Shown piece by piece: positions 37,487 to 50,006 of a stretch of DNA of 64,000 nucleotides. The position numbers and the translations under genes were made by a program. How positions within the stretch are numbered: the stretch's first letter is position 1; each line of letters starts with the position of its first letter. The notes beneath the pieces were generated by a model. That model saw only the letters and a list, made by a program, of their open reading frames with translations. It did no database searches and had not been told where the DNA came from. The stretch is from Centroberyx gerrardi (Eukaryota > Chordata > Actinopteri > Beryciformes > Berycidae). The stretch is from assembly GCF_048128805.1 (NCBI RefSeq), contig NC_136015.1, positions 25,629,903 through 25,693,902 of the forward strand, given 5' to 3'.

Positions 37487-37812
37487 TCAGGACTGGGAAC
37501 ACCGGTCTCTCCTCAGTGTCTCCGAGAGCGGAGACTGGGAGCCCTGGGTGGCCTCACAGGTCACAGAGCTCACCTTCCTCCACCGGTCTGCAGGGAGCCT
37601 CAGGGTGCTGCTCCAGCTGTAGCGGCCGTCCTTCTCCAGCACCCCGGGGCTCCTGCTCTCCTCCCAGCTGCTGCTGCTGCTGCCGTCCACCTTCCAGGCC
37701 AGCCTCCAGTCTGAGGGGAAGCCCTTGTTGGCCAGGCACATGAGCGTGGCCTTCCCCTGCTGCAGCTCCACGCTGGAGGGGGGCAGCACCGTCAGGGTGG
37801 GACGGACATCAC
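37487..37812 (-). CDS. IgL1 constant exon C5, type A, without a J
   Basis: Full domain from DVRPTLTVL to RDRCSQS, five Ser in the run, and KVSSVTCEA with Ser for the usual Gly. Poly(A) signal TTTATT at 37292-37297. Between this exon and V12 no J or 23-RSS can be found, so C5 can be used only by splicing from a J of another unit, if at all. Confidence 0.93.
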
Positions 37813-38360
37813 CTAGGAGACACCGATCAGCTTAGAGGACAGGAAGGCTGCGGCTGTCAATCAATCACCGGGCGGTTTGACACCTTTACTGTGTGAGAGT
37901 CCATTTTCCCCTTTAAGGACTTTCTGTCAGATGCTTTTTATGCTCCACCAGTCACTCACTCACACATTGTTTCACTTCCCTTTAAGAAGCCTCTCATGCA
38001 TATCAGCACAGAAAGAGTCCTCATATAACCACGAATATATTAAACTACGTTGGAAATAAATTAACAAATTCAAATTAGTTTTGTTCACTCACTGTGAAAA
38101 AACCCCCAAACTGATTGAAATCAGTCTCAGTTTGTAAAACATTAGCTAGCTAATGTAATAACTAGCTAAACTTTCAATTTATGCCCCAAATTTACAAGAT
38201 TAATAACTTTTTCTTTGTGTTTGTGTTCGTTTGTAAAAATGTAGCTTACATAAATGCTTAGTCAAGAGTTTGGTAAATTGATTGATCCATTTAGAAACAG
38301 CATCATCAGAGTAATCCAAGTCCCTGTTGGAGTCAGTCAGAGCATTTCCATAGAGAGCCA
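37813..38360 (-). other. Shortened, J-less intron after C5
   Basis: The conserved block is present (about 37840-38045). It is then joined through TTGGAAATAAATTAACAAATTC to V12 promoter sequence. The same junction follows both C relics (about 6275 and 10890), so all three units share one J-deletion event. Confidence 0.65.
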
Positions 38361-38485
38361 CTTTGCATCAGCAGCACCATGCTCCAGTGCTCTGGGAGAG
38401 TTTATAGTCCTGAGAGTTGAACACTGGATGACTGACAGCTGTCCTTCATGACAACAGAAGCCACAGAAATCCTCCTCATCAAAAC

Positions 38486-38957
38486 ATGACTTTGATCTCC
38501 ATCCTCATCTGGACTCTCCTCTGCTGCTGCTTCACAGGTAAAGTCCAGAGAATCAAACTCCTCTCCTCTATGAACATCCGTCCCTCTGAAATGAAGCGGA
38601 GAAAAATGACGGTGGTTTATGTTTTTGTCTCTGTATCCTCAGAGTCCAGAGGCCAGGTCACAGTGACTCAGCCTGGAGCAGTGAGGTCTGCTCCGGGAGG
38701 CTCCGTCACCATCAGCTGTCGAACCAGTCAGCAGGTTCATGGTAGTAACTGGTTAGCCTGGTACCAACAGAGAGATGGAGAAACTCCTAAACTTCTCATT
38801 TACTTGGCTAATACTCGAGCATCAGGGATTCCAGATCGTTTTACAGGCAGTGGATCAGGGACTGACTTCACTCTGACCATCAGTGGAGTCCAGGCTGAAG
38901 ATGCAGCAGTTTACTACTGTCAGAGTTTCCATGTTATCAGCAGTCAGTATGTGTTCA
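38486..38957 (+). CDS. IgL V segment V12, family A
   Basis: Leader 38486-38537, V exon 38643-38957, 12-RSS 38958-38985. The intron is 105 bp, two less than in its relatives, which makes it divisible by three and free of stops, so the unspliced frame stays open from the ATG to the RSS. CDR1 is short ([12 protein letters not shown]); CDR3 [13 protein letters not shown]. Normal splicing is expected since GT and AG are kept. Confidence 0.92.
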
Positions 38958-39061
38958 CACAGTGATAAAGCGTCGTACAAAAACCTCCCTCAGTCAGACT
39001 GAACTGACTGCTGCAGCTGGAAGCTACTGCAGGAACTGATACAGTTCACTGAGGACACACA

Positions 39062-39109
<48 letters not shown>

Positions 39110-39119
39110 TTGTCTGTTG

Positions 39120-41636
39120 AGAATTTATAATAATAATAATAATAACCTTATTTATATAGCACTTACTAAAAACAGAGTTACAAAGTGCTTTACAAAGACT
39201 AGAGTAACAATCAGAAAAACAACAGAAAGTAAGAATTGAATTAAAACAACATGAGATATGCAAATGCAAAAACAAAAGAACACAAAAGCAATGAATCAGC
39301 TTTTAAAAGCAAGTCTCAAAAAGTGAGTTTTAAGAAGGGATTTGAAGGAGGCCGCTTTGCCCTCCTGATATCCTCAGGCAGGCAGTTCCAATGGGAAGGG
39401 GCCCTAATAGCAAAAGCACGACCACCTAGTGTCTTCAGCCTCCACCTAGGAACTGCCAGAAGGGCCTTGCCGGAGGATCTCAGGCTGCCCTCTGGTTCAT
39501 ACAGGGTTAAAAGGTCTGTGATGTCAGAGGGAGCTAGACTGAGCCGTGCTTTGAAAGTCATCAATAAAATCTTAAAATCAATTCTAAAACTAATGAGTAG
39601 CTGGGGAAGAGCTTTCGATCAGATCATTCCACAATTACTGCTTTATTAAAACTTACAAATGATATTTTCTCTGCATCTAACGATAGTAAATTAACAGGTG
39701 CAATTTTCGTTGATTTGACCAAGGCTTTTGATCTGGTCAATCACTACCTTCTTTTAGATAAACTTTACTCTGTTGGTCTGTCACGTAATGCTTTACTTTG
39801 GTTCAATTCCTATCTTCATAACAGAAAACAATGTGTTGTCATACAAGGAAGCAAATCTGATACATTAGTACAACAACGAGGCGTGCCTCAAGGCTCAACT
39901 CTTGGTCCACTTCTTTTTTCCATTTTTATTAATGACCTCCCCTCGATTTGTTCTGAATGTTGTTCAGCTTTATGCGGACGATACGGTAATATACACATCT
40001 AAAACTAATTTAATACAGATTGACTCAGCTTTGCAGTCTGATTTTAATATCCTACAACACTGGCTTGCAGTTAATAAATTACTACTCAATAAATCTAAAT
40101 CTCACACTATGAATTTTGGTACTCGTCAAAACATTAAATCCAAATCTAAAGCTTATTCATGTGTTATTGCCTGTCTTGATGGTACGCCACTGCAAAGAAT
40201 TGAACACACTAAATACCTGGGCCTATTGCTAGACTCAGAGCTCTCATTTAAATGTCATATTAATTATATTGTGAAGAAAATGAACTTCGGTATTGGTGTT
40301 CTTTACCATGCCAGAAACTGCTTTTCATTTACTATTAGAAAGAACTCATTTTACCAATCTTAGATTATGCTGATGTTGTACATCAGGCTGCATCCCAAAC
40401 TAATCTTCTTCCTCTCAATATAGTTTATAATAGACTATGCAGATTTGTTCTTGGCTGTCCTTTCATAACTCATCATTGTACAATGTATGAAACTCTTAAT
40501 TTGCCCTCTCCCATCATAAGAAGACAGCGACATTGGCTGCAGTTTATTTTTAAATGTATACATTTCAATTACCCTCACTATTTAAAACAGTTTATGGCAC
40601 CCTTCTCCTCTGATTATCAATTGAGACACTCTATACAGCTCTTTTTTTCTGTTCCTGCAGTCTCTAAGTCAATAGCTAAGAAAGCCTTTATGTTTAAAGC
40701 TCCCTCTGATTGGAATAATCTACCTGTAAATATTCTGTCCATATCATCTTTCCACCTGTTCAAAAATACCCTGTCTTCTTATTATGGGATCAGTTGTACT
40801 TGTCCATAATAACATCTCTATAATTATGTTGTATAACTTTATTACTTAATGCTATCACTGACATTAATACTTTAATACTTTTCTATAATCTATGAATGAA
40901 TGATCCATTTTTCATGCTCTGCTTGAAGTATGATCTCCTGATTTTGTATGTCTTATTATTTGATATTTATTGGTTGTTGTTTTTTTTTTTTTTGGGGGGG
41001 GGGGGTTTGTTGTTAAATGTTTTGTCTGTTTATATTGTGTTTTTGTCATTTAGGACCCCCTTGAAAACGAGATGGTACATCTCAAGGGGTTATTCCTAAT
41101 GAAGTATTTCCATAAATAAGAGAGGCTAAGATTGGGGTGATGTGTTCTGTTCTTCTTGTACAAGTTAAAAGCCTGGCTGCTGCATTTTGGACTAATTGTA
41201 AATGTAAAAGGTTTTTCTTATTGAGGGTGGAGTATAAAGAAATGCAGTAATCTTGGCGGGAAAAAATAAAAACGTGGATAACTGGGAGCTTCATTTAGAG
41301 CACAGTCGTCTTTTGGTTTAAGCCAGGTCCGCATCAGGAGGTCTACATTTTGTGAAGTGATTAAATCACTGCAGATAAAAGATTTGTTGTTCAAGGATCT
41401 CACTTTCTGTAACATTAACTTGATAGCACCATTTTTGGAAGCAACTGCAGTTGTGTTTTGGAGGGGGATACTGATCAGATTAGCTGGATTTACAGACCTG
41501 AAACCTGGCCTCAACATAGTGCCGGTATGTCTAGCCCTACTAATGAACACTAGGATATGAATGGGATGGGATAGGGGTTCAAGGTCAACATCATTAGGGG
41601 GTGGATAACTACTGTCTCCTATCCTGCCATTTTGAT
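39120..41636 (-). mobile_element. LINE on the minus strand, split by a second LINE
   Basis: The 3' tail is (ATT)n on its own strand (39120-39145). The RT C-terminal part is read at 39564-39316 and, past the nested element, the QLVQNAAARLLTC region and an endonuclease start (VRSLNNKSF). An internal deletion joins endonuclease start to RT end. The sister copy at 46090-47090 is not split. Confidence 0.75.
39602..41108 (+). mobile_element. Nested LINE, 5'-truncated
   Basis: Inserted in the minus-strand LINE at GAGTAG. Reads FVDLTKAFDLVNH, GVPQGSTLGPLLFSIFIND, then LYADDTVIYTSK in another frame (one shift between them at about 39965) and TKYLGLLLDSELSF; a stop at about 40360 breaks the rest. It ends in a GAGATGGTACATCTC hairpin (about 41070-41085) like other fish CR1/L2-type tails. 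A G run lies at 40995-41006. Confidence 0.8.
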
Positions 41637-41799
41637 GTGGTTCATAGTGTCTCTACCAGTTTTCCTTCTGAAGTTAAAACAGCCCACCTCCCACCTCAAC
41701 AACCTGAAAGTTCCCCCAAATGAAGAGGACAGTTCCAGTGAAGAAGCCCAATCAGACCCATTAAAAGCACAACAACATCTAGCAAAGTAAGCTGTCCTG

Positions 41800-42335
41800 A
41801 CAAAGGCAGGAGATCCTATCCATGTTGTCATCATTGTCTCTAAAGCACAGTGAGCATGTCAGAAACCTGGGTGTTATTATGGACGCCAATCTTAACTTCC
41901 AGCATCACATCACCAATATTACCAAGACAGCCTTTTACCATTTAAAAAACATTTCCAAACTTAGGAGCTTCCTGTCCCAGTCTGACTCTGAAAAACTGGT
42001 CCATGCATTTATTTCCAGCAGATTAGATTACTGTAATGCCCTTTTTGCAGGACTTCCCAAAAAGACAGTAGGTAGGCTCCAGCTCATCCAGAATGCTGCA
42101 GCCAGAGTGCTAACTGGGACTAGGAAAATAGAACACATTACTCCTGTACTGAGAACACTTCACTGGCTCCCGGTACAGTATACAATTGATTTCAAAGTAT
42201 TACTGCTTGTTTACAAGGCCCTAAATGGTTTCGCTCCTAAATACATTTCCGACCTGCTCACTGGCATGCGCACGCAGCGACCGGCAGTGAGAGTTTGGCG
42301 TCCTCGTGTTGGTGTTTTATACTTGTTTTTAAGGT
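41800..42335 (+). mobile_element. LINE C-terminal fragment
   Basis: One frame reads HVRNLGVIMDANLNFQ, AFISSRLDYCNALFAGL, IQNAAARVLTGT, LHWLPVQYTIDFKVLLLVYKALN and ISDLL. No RT catalytic motif. Near 42335 it passes into family B downstream flank, without a family B V. Confidence 0.8.
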
Positions 42336-42499
42336 TTTATGTGTCCTTCCCAACCACTCAGCTGTTCCATCTCCATCCTGTCAAACCAAGACTGGGAAGC
42401 CTGGGAAGACTGGTTCAGTACAAACACAAACACACACTAGACTTGTTGTGATTCATTCAGCCTCAGAAAACTGAACATTCTGTTAGTAATAATTTTTCC

Positions 42500-42810
42500 T
42501 TTTAATTTTTAAGGAAGTCTTCTAGCTTTTACTTGGAAAGGGGGACAAGCCAAGGGTGTCCGTTGTCATCCTTTTTATTTGCCTCAGTGTTTGAGCCCTT
42601 TGCACAGACAGAAGGATGACATGTAAATATTTCAGGGGTCAAAACTTAAGTTCGCACTCATGTTATATCCCTCTATGCTGACGATATCCTGCTTTTTATT
42701 TCTACTCCTGAAAATGCTCTTACTACTTTTGTGGATTTATTACAAAGATTCAGCATATTTTCTGGATACACTATAAACTTGACACAGGCAGAGGCTTTAC
42801 CAATAGGACA
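42500..42810 (+). mobile_element. L1/Tx1-like LINE relic before C6
   Basis: SLYADDILLFIS in a broken frame at about 42670. Copy of the relic at 22345. Confidence 0.65.
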
Positions 42811-43212
42811 CTTTAGTAATGAGGGATCATTGGGTTAAAACATTGGATTATCTATCTACGTGTAACCATAGAGAGAAATTTCCAAACAATACATTAGAGC
42901 AATTTTACTCCATTCATGCAAAGAGTGATAAGAAATGGAAATGAAAATTGCCTCCTTTCATCCTAACATCCACACCTAGCTCCTGCCTATCTTTAGGATA
43001 TCACAGGTAAACATAATCACTTTCATGTTTCTGTCACAGAGTTAATGCATAATATAATAATAATATCCATGGAAACACAGCTGAGTTGGTAAACAGATCT
43101 TTATTGTCTTAACATATCAAGAATCATAACTGCGAGCAGGAAAACATTACTTTTTTACTTTTTAAAGATGTAATAAGTCTGGTGAGAGAGAGAGAAAGAG
43201 AGAAAGAGAGAC

Positions 43213-43270
<58 letters not shown>

Positions 43271-43338
43271 ACAGTGCTGAGTGCAGACTGAGAGCAGTAG
43301 CAGAGTAAAACCAGTAGCAGAAGTCCCAGTGAGTCAGG

Positions 43339-43670
43339 TTAGGACTGGGAACACTGGTCTCTCCTCAGTGTCTCCGAGAGCGGAGACTGGGAGCCCTGGG
43401 TGGCCTCACAGGTCACAGAGCCCACCTTCCTCCACCGGTCTGCAGGGAGCCTCAGGGTGCTGCTCCAGCTGTAGCGGCCGTCCTTCTCCAGCACCCCGGG
43501 GCTCCTGCTCTCCTCCCAGCTGCTGCTGCTGCTGCTGCTGCCGTCCACCTTCCAGGCCAGCCTCCAGTCTGAGGGGAAGCCCTTGTTGGCCAGGCACATG
43601 AGCGTGGCCTTCCCCTGCTGCAGCTCCACGCTGGACGGGGGCAGCACCGTCAGGGTGGGACGGACATCAC
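43339..43670 (-). CDS. IgL1 constant exon C6, type A
   Basis: Full domain, seven Ser, tail RDQCSQS (Gln for Arg, as in C7). Poly(A) signal TTTATT at 43100-43105. Served by J6a and J6b. Open. Confidence 0.95.
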
Positions 43671-44516
43671 CTAGGAGACACCGATCAGCTTAGAGGACAG
43701 GAAGGCTGCGGCTGTCAATCAATCACCGGGCGGTTTGACACCTTTACTGTGTGAGAGTGGATTTTCCCCTTTAAGGACTTTCTGTCAGATGCTTTTTATG
43801 CTCCACCAGTCACTCACTCACACATTGTTTCACTTCCCTTTAAGAAGCCTCTCATGCATATCAGCACAGAAAGAGTCCTCATATGACCACGAATATATCA
43901 AACTACATAATAAAAGGAGTACAGATTTGGATACATTTTAAAATTTCTTTTCTAAATCAGCAAACATTTCTAACTGTATTTTAAATTAAACTAGAAACTG
44001 GAAAAATTGCAAACAAATTGGATTACAAATACATTTTTAAATAGGATTTTTTTCTTGAGGTTTGTTGAAACATAACTCTGTGTTTCTGTAAAGTATGAAC
44101 CAATAAAATCATGACCATAAAATTAGAAAATTTCGAAATAGCTTTTGAAACCGTACGTCTACTTGAAGCGACAAAATAAGACATTTGTCTACATTTTCAA
44201 ATATTCACAAGTTGTCAACAATCATTTAAGTGAAAATTGAAGATTAAAAAGCAATTTTGGAAATGTTTTTCATTCATCTTTTCTAAAGGTCAAGTTGTTG
44301 ACTTTTCACAGTATGTCTACAATGTGTAAAAACAAAAGTGTAGTCAAGCAGCTGTAAGTTAGACTCCATGGTTAAGGAGAGAAACAGAGAAAAGAAAGCT
44401 AACTGTAAGTGATGTAAGTCAACACACTGGATATTTATATCTACTTCTAAAATTCAGACACAGGAATAAAAGCCTTAATAAATAATATGATGTTTAAAAT
44501 TTGTGCAGAAACTTAC
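43671..44516 (-). other. J-C intron of the C6 unit
   Basis: Same as in C1 and C4 units, with the conserved block at about 43700-43920. No gene. Confidence 0.5.
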
Positions 44517-44554
44517 TTCCAACATCCAGTCTGGTTCCTCCACCAAAAGTCCAC
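44517..44554 (-). CDS. IgL1 J segment J6a
   Basis: [12 protein letters not shown], type A donor, 23-RSS 44555-44593. Confidence 0.92.
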
Positions 44555-44902
44555 CACAGTGATACAAACTCATTGAGCCGCCGTACAAAAACCTCTCACT
44601 CTAGAGAGACACGGCTCTCTCACTTTGTCAGACAAAACTAAAACTACAAGCCCTCAAGAAGCAACTTTATATTAATTGTTAGGAATACATACTTTCTCCT
44701 CTGGCCCAAGTCTCATGATTATTAAATTGGCCATTTGGATTCATTTAATTAAATTGTTTGTTCATTGGTGAAAGGAATTTCTCATTTACAAAATACATAT
44801 CAACATAGAAAATTGAATATGTAGCTTTCTAAATTACACTGAATATGTAACAAATTAAAATGTAGCTCATGGATTACGAAAAACATGAGATAGGTTACTT
44901 AC

Positions 44903-44940
44903 TTCCAACATCCAGTCTGGTTCCTCCACCAAAAGTCAAC
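44903..44940 (-). CDS. IgL1 J segment J6b
   Basis: [12 protein letters not shown], type A donor, 23-RSS 44941-44979 with one spacer substitution (GCTGT before the nonamer). Confidence 0.92.
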
Positions 44941-45466
44941 CACAGTGATACAAACTCATTGAGCCGCTGTACAAAAACCTCTCACTCTAGAGAGACACGG
45001 CTCTCTCACTTTGACAACAACAAACTCACCAAAATCAGGCTGAATTTGTAAAACCTAGCTAGCTCATGTAATAACTAGCTAAATTATCACAAATAGCACA
45101 ACATTCCTACATTAATCAATTTTGGTTTGTATACTGTTAAATTTGTCTTGTAGTGATATTTATTTCTCTAGCAGTGAACTTAAACAAGACAAAATAACAT
45201 CAAACCAAATCTACATATTAATTACATTGGATGGATTGATAATCAAGAGTTTGGTAAATTGATTGATCCATTTAGAAACAGCATCATCAGAGTAACCCAA
45301 GTCCCTGTTGGAGTCAGTCAGAGCATTTCCATAGAGAGCCACTTTGCATCAGCAGCACCATGCTCCAGTGCTCTGGGAGAGTTTATAGTCCTGAGAGTTG
45401 AACACTGGATGACTGACAGCTGTCCTTCATGACAACAGAAGCCACAGAAATCCTCCTCATCAAAAC

Positions 45467-45949
45467 ATGATTTTGATCTCCATCCTCATCTGGACTCTCC
45501 TCTGCTGCTGCTTCACAGGTAAAGTCCAGAGAATCAAACTCCTCTCCTCTATGAACATCCGTCCCTCTGAAATGAAACGGAGAAAACGATGACGGTGGTT
45601 TATGTTTTTGTCTCTGTATCCTCAGAGTCCAGAGGCCAGGTCACAGTGACTCAGCCTGGAGCAGTGAGGTCTGCTCCGGGAGGCTCCGTCACCATCAGCT
45701 GTCGAACCAGTCCAGAGGTTCGGGTGTGGAGCAGCAACCACCTTTTATCCTGGTACCAACAGAGAAATGGAGAAACTCCTAAACTTCTTATTTACTATGC
45801 TAATCAGAGAGCATCAGGGATTCCAGGTCGTTTTACAGGCAGTGGATCAGGGACTGACTTCACTCTGACCATCAGTGGAGTCCAGGCTGAAGATGCAACA
45901 GTTTACTACTGTCAGAGTCAACACTATATCAACAGTCAGTATCTGTTCA
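45467..45949 (+). CDS. IgL V segment V13, family A
   Basis: Leader 45467-45518 (MILIS like V1), V exon 45626-45949, 12-RSS 45950-45977. CDR1 [17 protein letters not shown]2 [20 protein letters not shown]3 [13 protein letters not shown]. Open. Confidence 0.93.
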
Positions 45950-46089
45950 CACAGTGATAAAGCGTCGTACAAAAACCTCCCTCAGTCAGACTGAACTGAC
46001 TGCTGCAGCTGGAAGCTACTGCAGGAACTGATACAGTTCACTGAGGACACACACACACACACACACACAGAACTTGTCTGTTGAGAATT

Positions 46090-47090
46090 TATAATAATAA
46101 TAATAATAACTTTATTTATATAGCACTTACTAAAAATAGAGTTACAAAGTGCTTTACAAAGACTAGATTAACAATCAGAAAAACAACAGAAAGTAAGAAT
46201 TGAATTAAAACAACATGAGATATGCAAATGTAAAAACAAAAGAACACAAAAGCAATGAATCAGGTTTTAAAAGCAAGTCTCAAAAAGTGAGTTTTAAGAA
46301 GGGATTTGAAGGAGGCCGCTTTGCCCTCCTGATATCCTCAGGCAGGCAGTTCCAATGGGAAGGGGCCCTAATAGCAAAAGCACGACCACCTAGTGTCTTC
46401 AGCCTCCACCTAGGAACTGCCAGAAGGGCCTTGCCGGAGGATCTCAGGCTGCCCTCTGGTTCATACGGGGTTAAAAGGTCTGTGATGTCAGAGGGAGCTA
46501 GACCGAGCCGTGCTTTGAAAGTAATCAATAAAATCTTAGAATCGATTCTAAAACTAATGAGTAGCCAATGAAGAGAGGCTAAGATTGGGGTGATGTGTTC
46601 TGTTCTTCTTGTACAAGTTAAAAGCCTGGCTGCTGCATTTTGGACTAATTGTAAATGTAAAAGGTTTTTCTTATTGAGGGTGGAGTATAAAGAAATGCAG
46701 TAATCTAGGCGGGAAAAAATAAAAACGTGGATAACTGGGAGCTTCATTTAGAGCACAGTCGTCTTTTGGTTTAAGCCAGGTCCGCATCAGGAGGTCTACA
46801 TTTTGTGAAGTGATTAAATCACTGCAGATAAAAGATTTGTTGTTCAAGGATCTCACATTCTGTAACATTAACTTGATAGCAACAGTTTTTGAAGCAACTG
46901 CAGTTGTGTTTTGGAGGGGCATACTGATCAGATTAGCTGGATTTACAGACCTGAAACCTGGCCTCAACATAGTGCTGGTATGTCTAGCCTTACTAATGAA
47001 CACTAGGATATGAATGGGATGGGATAGGGGTTCAGGGTCAACATCATTAGGGGGTGGATAACTACTTTCTCCTATCCTGCCATTTTGATG
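46090..47090 (-). mobile_element. LINE on the minus strand, internally deleted
   Basis: Frame 47003-46671 starts in endonuclease (NVRSLNNKSFICSDL) and frame 46747-46280 is the RT C-terminal part (FIFSRLDYC, LVQNAAARLLTCT, RTEHITPILASLHWL). The RT palm is missing. An (AAT)n run at 46091-46108 is its tail. Uninterrupted sister of 39120-41636. Confidence 0.8.
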
Positions 47091-47254
47091 TGGTTCATAG
47101 TGTCTCTACCAGTTTTCCTTCTGAAGTTAAAACAGCCCACCTCCCACCTCAACAACCTGAAAGTTCCCCCAAATGAAGAGGACAGTTCCAGTGAAGAAGC
47201 CCAATCAGACCCATTAAAAGCACAACAACATCTAGCAAAGTAAGCTGTCCTGAC

Positions 47255-48985
47255 AAAGGCAGGAGATCCTATCCATGTTGTCATCATTGTCTCTAAAGCA
47301 CAGTGAGCATGTCAGAAACCTGGGTGTTATTATGGACGCCAATCTTAACTTCCAGCATCACATCACCAATATTACGAAGTAGGGATGCACGATATGGATT
47401 TTTTTCAGCCGATAACCGATAATTACCTGCTTCTCATGGCCGATACCGATAAGATAACCGATAATTTCACATTTTTGTATTTTAAAAAATAAGTTCATAA
47501 CCTGTAGTTTGTGCATGACCTTTGACATGATCTGTCAAATCAGACATGTCAATGTATTAAATACAGGTTATTATTAGTAGTAAAGTGCATCACTCAATAC
47601 AAAAATAAAGGCTTTTATAGAACCGAAAGCCTATGGCTGCTTAGTCTGCAGATAAAACACAGTGACAAAAGGCATATAGTAGACTGGCCCCTATGTCATT
47701 TTATGCTTAAAGGTATCCAAAGGAGTTTTCCTTGTAAACAACTCGTTTTGTATACATTCACATTTTCACCCAAATAGACAAGAGTTTTCTATTGTTGTTC
47801 CCTAATCTACATACTCACTGGACTAACGTCAGAAGTCCATATGTCCGTGGTAAAACTTATGTCGCTTACGTTGGTATCGATCAGACTATGAATGTGTGTG
47901 GCGACCACATCATACAGGGCAGGTAGGGATACGTCTGCAAAGTAGCGGGGGCTTGGGAGAGTATACCGGGGTTCCAAATGCGCCATTAGCAGGCGAAATC
48001 CTTCTACCACGGAAAAAGGCTGGTCATCAAGTGCCATAAATTCCGTGATTTTGTCATTAATTGCCTTAGCCTTTGGGCTGTCTCTAGTAAACTTCCTGCA
48101 GTTTTCAAATGCCTGTTGAATAGGCAGTACCGCACTCGCTTTTTTTTTTGTGTGCCAACGCTGGCTGCTTTGTATTCCTTCAATACATCTTCGTTGCGAT
48201 GACGACCTTTCAGGTGACTTATAAGATTTGTTGTGTTAAAACTCGTAGACTTTTTCCCTCCTCTCGGAACCCTTGCGGAACATGTACTGCAAATTGCAAT
48301 CGTGTTGTCTTCCTCTAAAACTGTGAAAAACTTCCACACCGGCGATGACATGTTTGGCTCTCTACACAGTCTACACACACTGCGTGGCTCTACCCAGGTG
48401 CAGCAGTTTGACGTCATGAGCGCGACAACGGCGTGCTGCGCTTGTTAAGTCAATGAAAGCAATATTGGTTTCGTATTATCGGCTCTATTTATCGGCTATA
48501 ATTTCATTATCGGAATAATACATAATAATATAAATTTCCCATTATTGGCCAATAATTTATCGGCCCGATATATATCGTGCATCCCTATTACGAAGACAGC
48601 CTTTTACCATTTAAAAAACATTTCCAAACTTAGGAGCTTCCTGTCCCAGTCTGACTCTAAAGAACTGGTCCATGCATTTATTTCCAGCAGATTAGATTAC
48701 TGTAATGCCCTTTTTGCAGGACTTCCCAAAAAGACAGTAGGTAGGCTCCAGCTCATCCAGAATGCTGCAGCCAGAGTGCTAACTGGGACTAGGAAAATCG
48801 AACACATTACTCCTGTACTGAGAACACTTCACTGGCTCCCGGTACAGTATACAATTGATTTCAAAGTATTACTGCTTGTTTACAAGGCCCTAAATGGTTT
48901 CGCTCCTAAATACATTTCCGACCTGCTCACTGGCATGCGCACGCAGCGACCGGCAGTGAGAGTTTGGCGTCCTCGTGTTGGTGTT
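47255..48985 (+). mobile_element. LINE C-terminal fragment split by a hAT element
   Basis: Same fragment as 41800-42335 (RNLGVIMDANLNFQ, then AFYHLKNISKLRSFL after the insertion). The right-hand part is open through ISDLL. Confidence 0.8.
47380..48587 (-). mobile_element. hAT transposon remnant with BED zinc finger
   Basis: 16-bp perfect terminal repeats TAGGGATGCACGATAT and an 8-bp target duplication TTACGAAG (47372-47379, 48588-48595) mark a hAT element of 1208 bp. The minus strand encodes a BED finger (VWKFFTVLEEDNTIAICSTC ... LISHLKGRH, about 48340-48190) and, in another frame, the start of a hAT transposase (FRLLMAHLEPRYTLPSPRYF). The catalytic RNase H-like region and the dimerisation tail are deleted. 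Non-autonomous. Confidence 0.92.
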
Positions 48986-49174
48986 TTATACTTGTTTTTA
49001 AGGTTTTATGTGTCCTTCCCAACCACTCAGCTGTTCCATCTCCATCCTCTCAAACCAAGACTGGGAAGCCTGGGAAGACTGGTTCAGTGCAAACACAAAC
49101 ACAAACTAGACTTGTTGTGATTCATTCAGTCTCAGAAAACTGAACAACATTCTGTTAGTGATCATTTTTCCTTT

Positions 49175-49480
49175 TAATTTCTAAGGAAGTCTTCCAGCTT
49201 TTACTTGGAAAGGGGGACACACCAAGGGTGTCTGTTGTCATCCTTTTTATTTGCCTCAGTGCTTGAGCGCTTTGCAGAGACAGAAGGATGAGATGTAAAT
49301 ATTTCAGGGGTCAAACCTTAAGTTCACACTCATGTTATATCCCTCTATGCTGACGATATCCTGCTTTTTATTTCTACTCCTGAGATGCTCTTACAACTTT
49401 TGTAGATTTATTACAAAGATTCAGCATATTTTCTGGATACACTATAAACTTGACACAGGCAGAGGCTTTACCAATAGGAC
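49175..49480 (+). mobile_element. L1/Tx1-like LINE relic before C7
   Basis: SLYADDILLFIS in a broken frame at about 49340. Copy of the relic before C6. Confidence 0.65.
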
Positions 49481-49874
49481 ACTTTAGTAATGAGGGATCA
49501 TTGGGTTAAAACATTGGATTATCTATCTACGTGTAACCATAGAGAGAAATTTCCAAACAATACATGAGAGCAATTTTACTGCAGTCATGCAAAGAGTGAT
49601 AAGAAATGGAAATGAAAATTGCCTCTTTTCATCTTAACATCCACACCTAGCTCCTGCCTATCTTTAGGATATCACAGGTAAACATAATCACTTTCATGTT
49701 TCTGTCACAGAGTTAATGAATAATATAAAAATAATATCCATGGAAACACAGCTGAGTTGGTAAACAGATCTTTATTGTCTTAACATATCAAGAATCATAT
49801 CTGCGAGCATGAAAACATTACTTTTTTACTTTTTAAAGATGAAATGAGTCTGGTGAGAGAGAGAGAAAGAGAGG

Positions 49875-49938
<64 letters not shown>

Positions 49939-50006
49939 ACAGTGCTGAGTGCAGACTGAGAGCAGTAGCAGAGTAAAACCAGTAGCAGAAGTCCCACTGA
50001 GTCAGG

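Noticed and set aside
37813-38360. Hidden J after C5
   Set aside because: No FGGG-coding stretch and no GGTTTTTGT or CACTGTG pair in the minus strand between C5 and V12.
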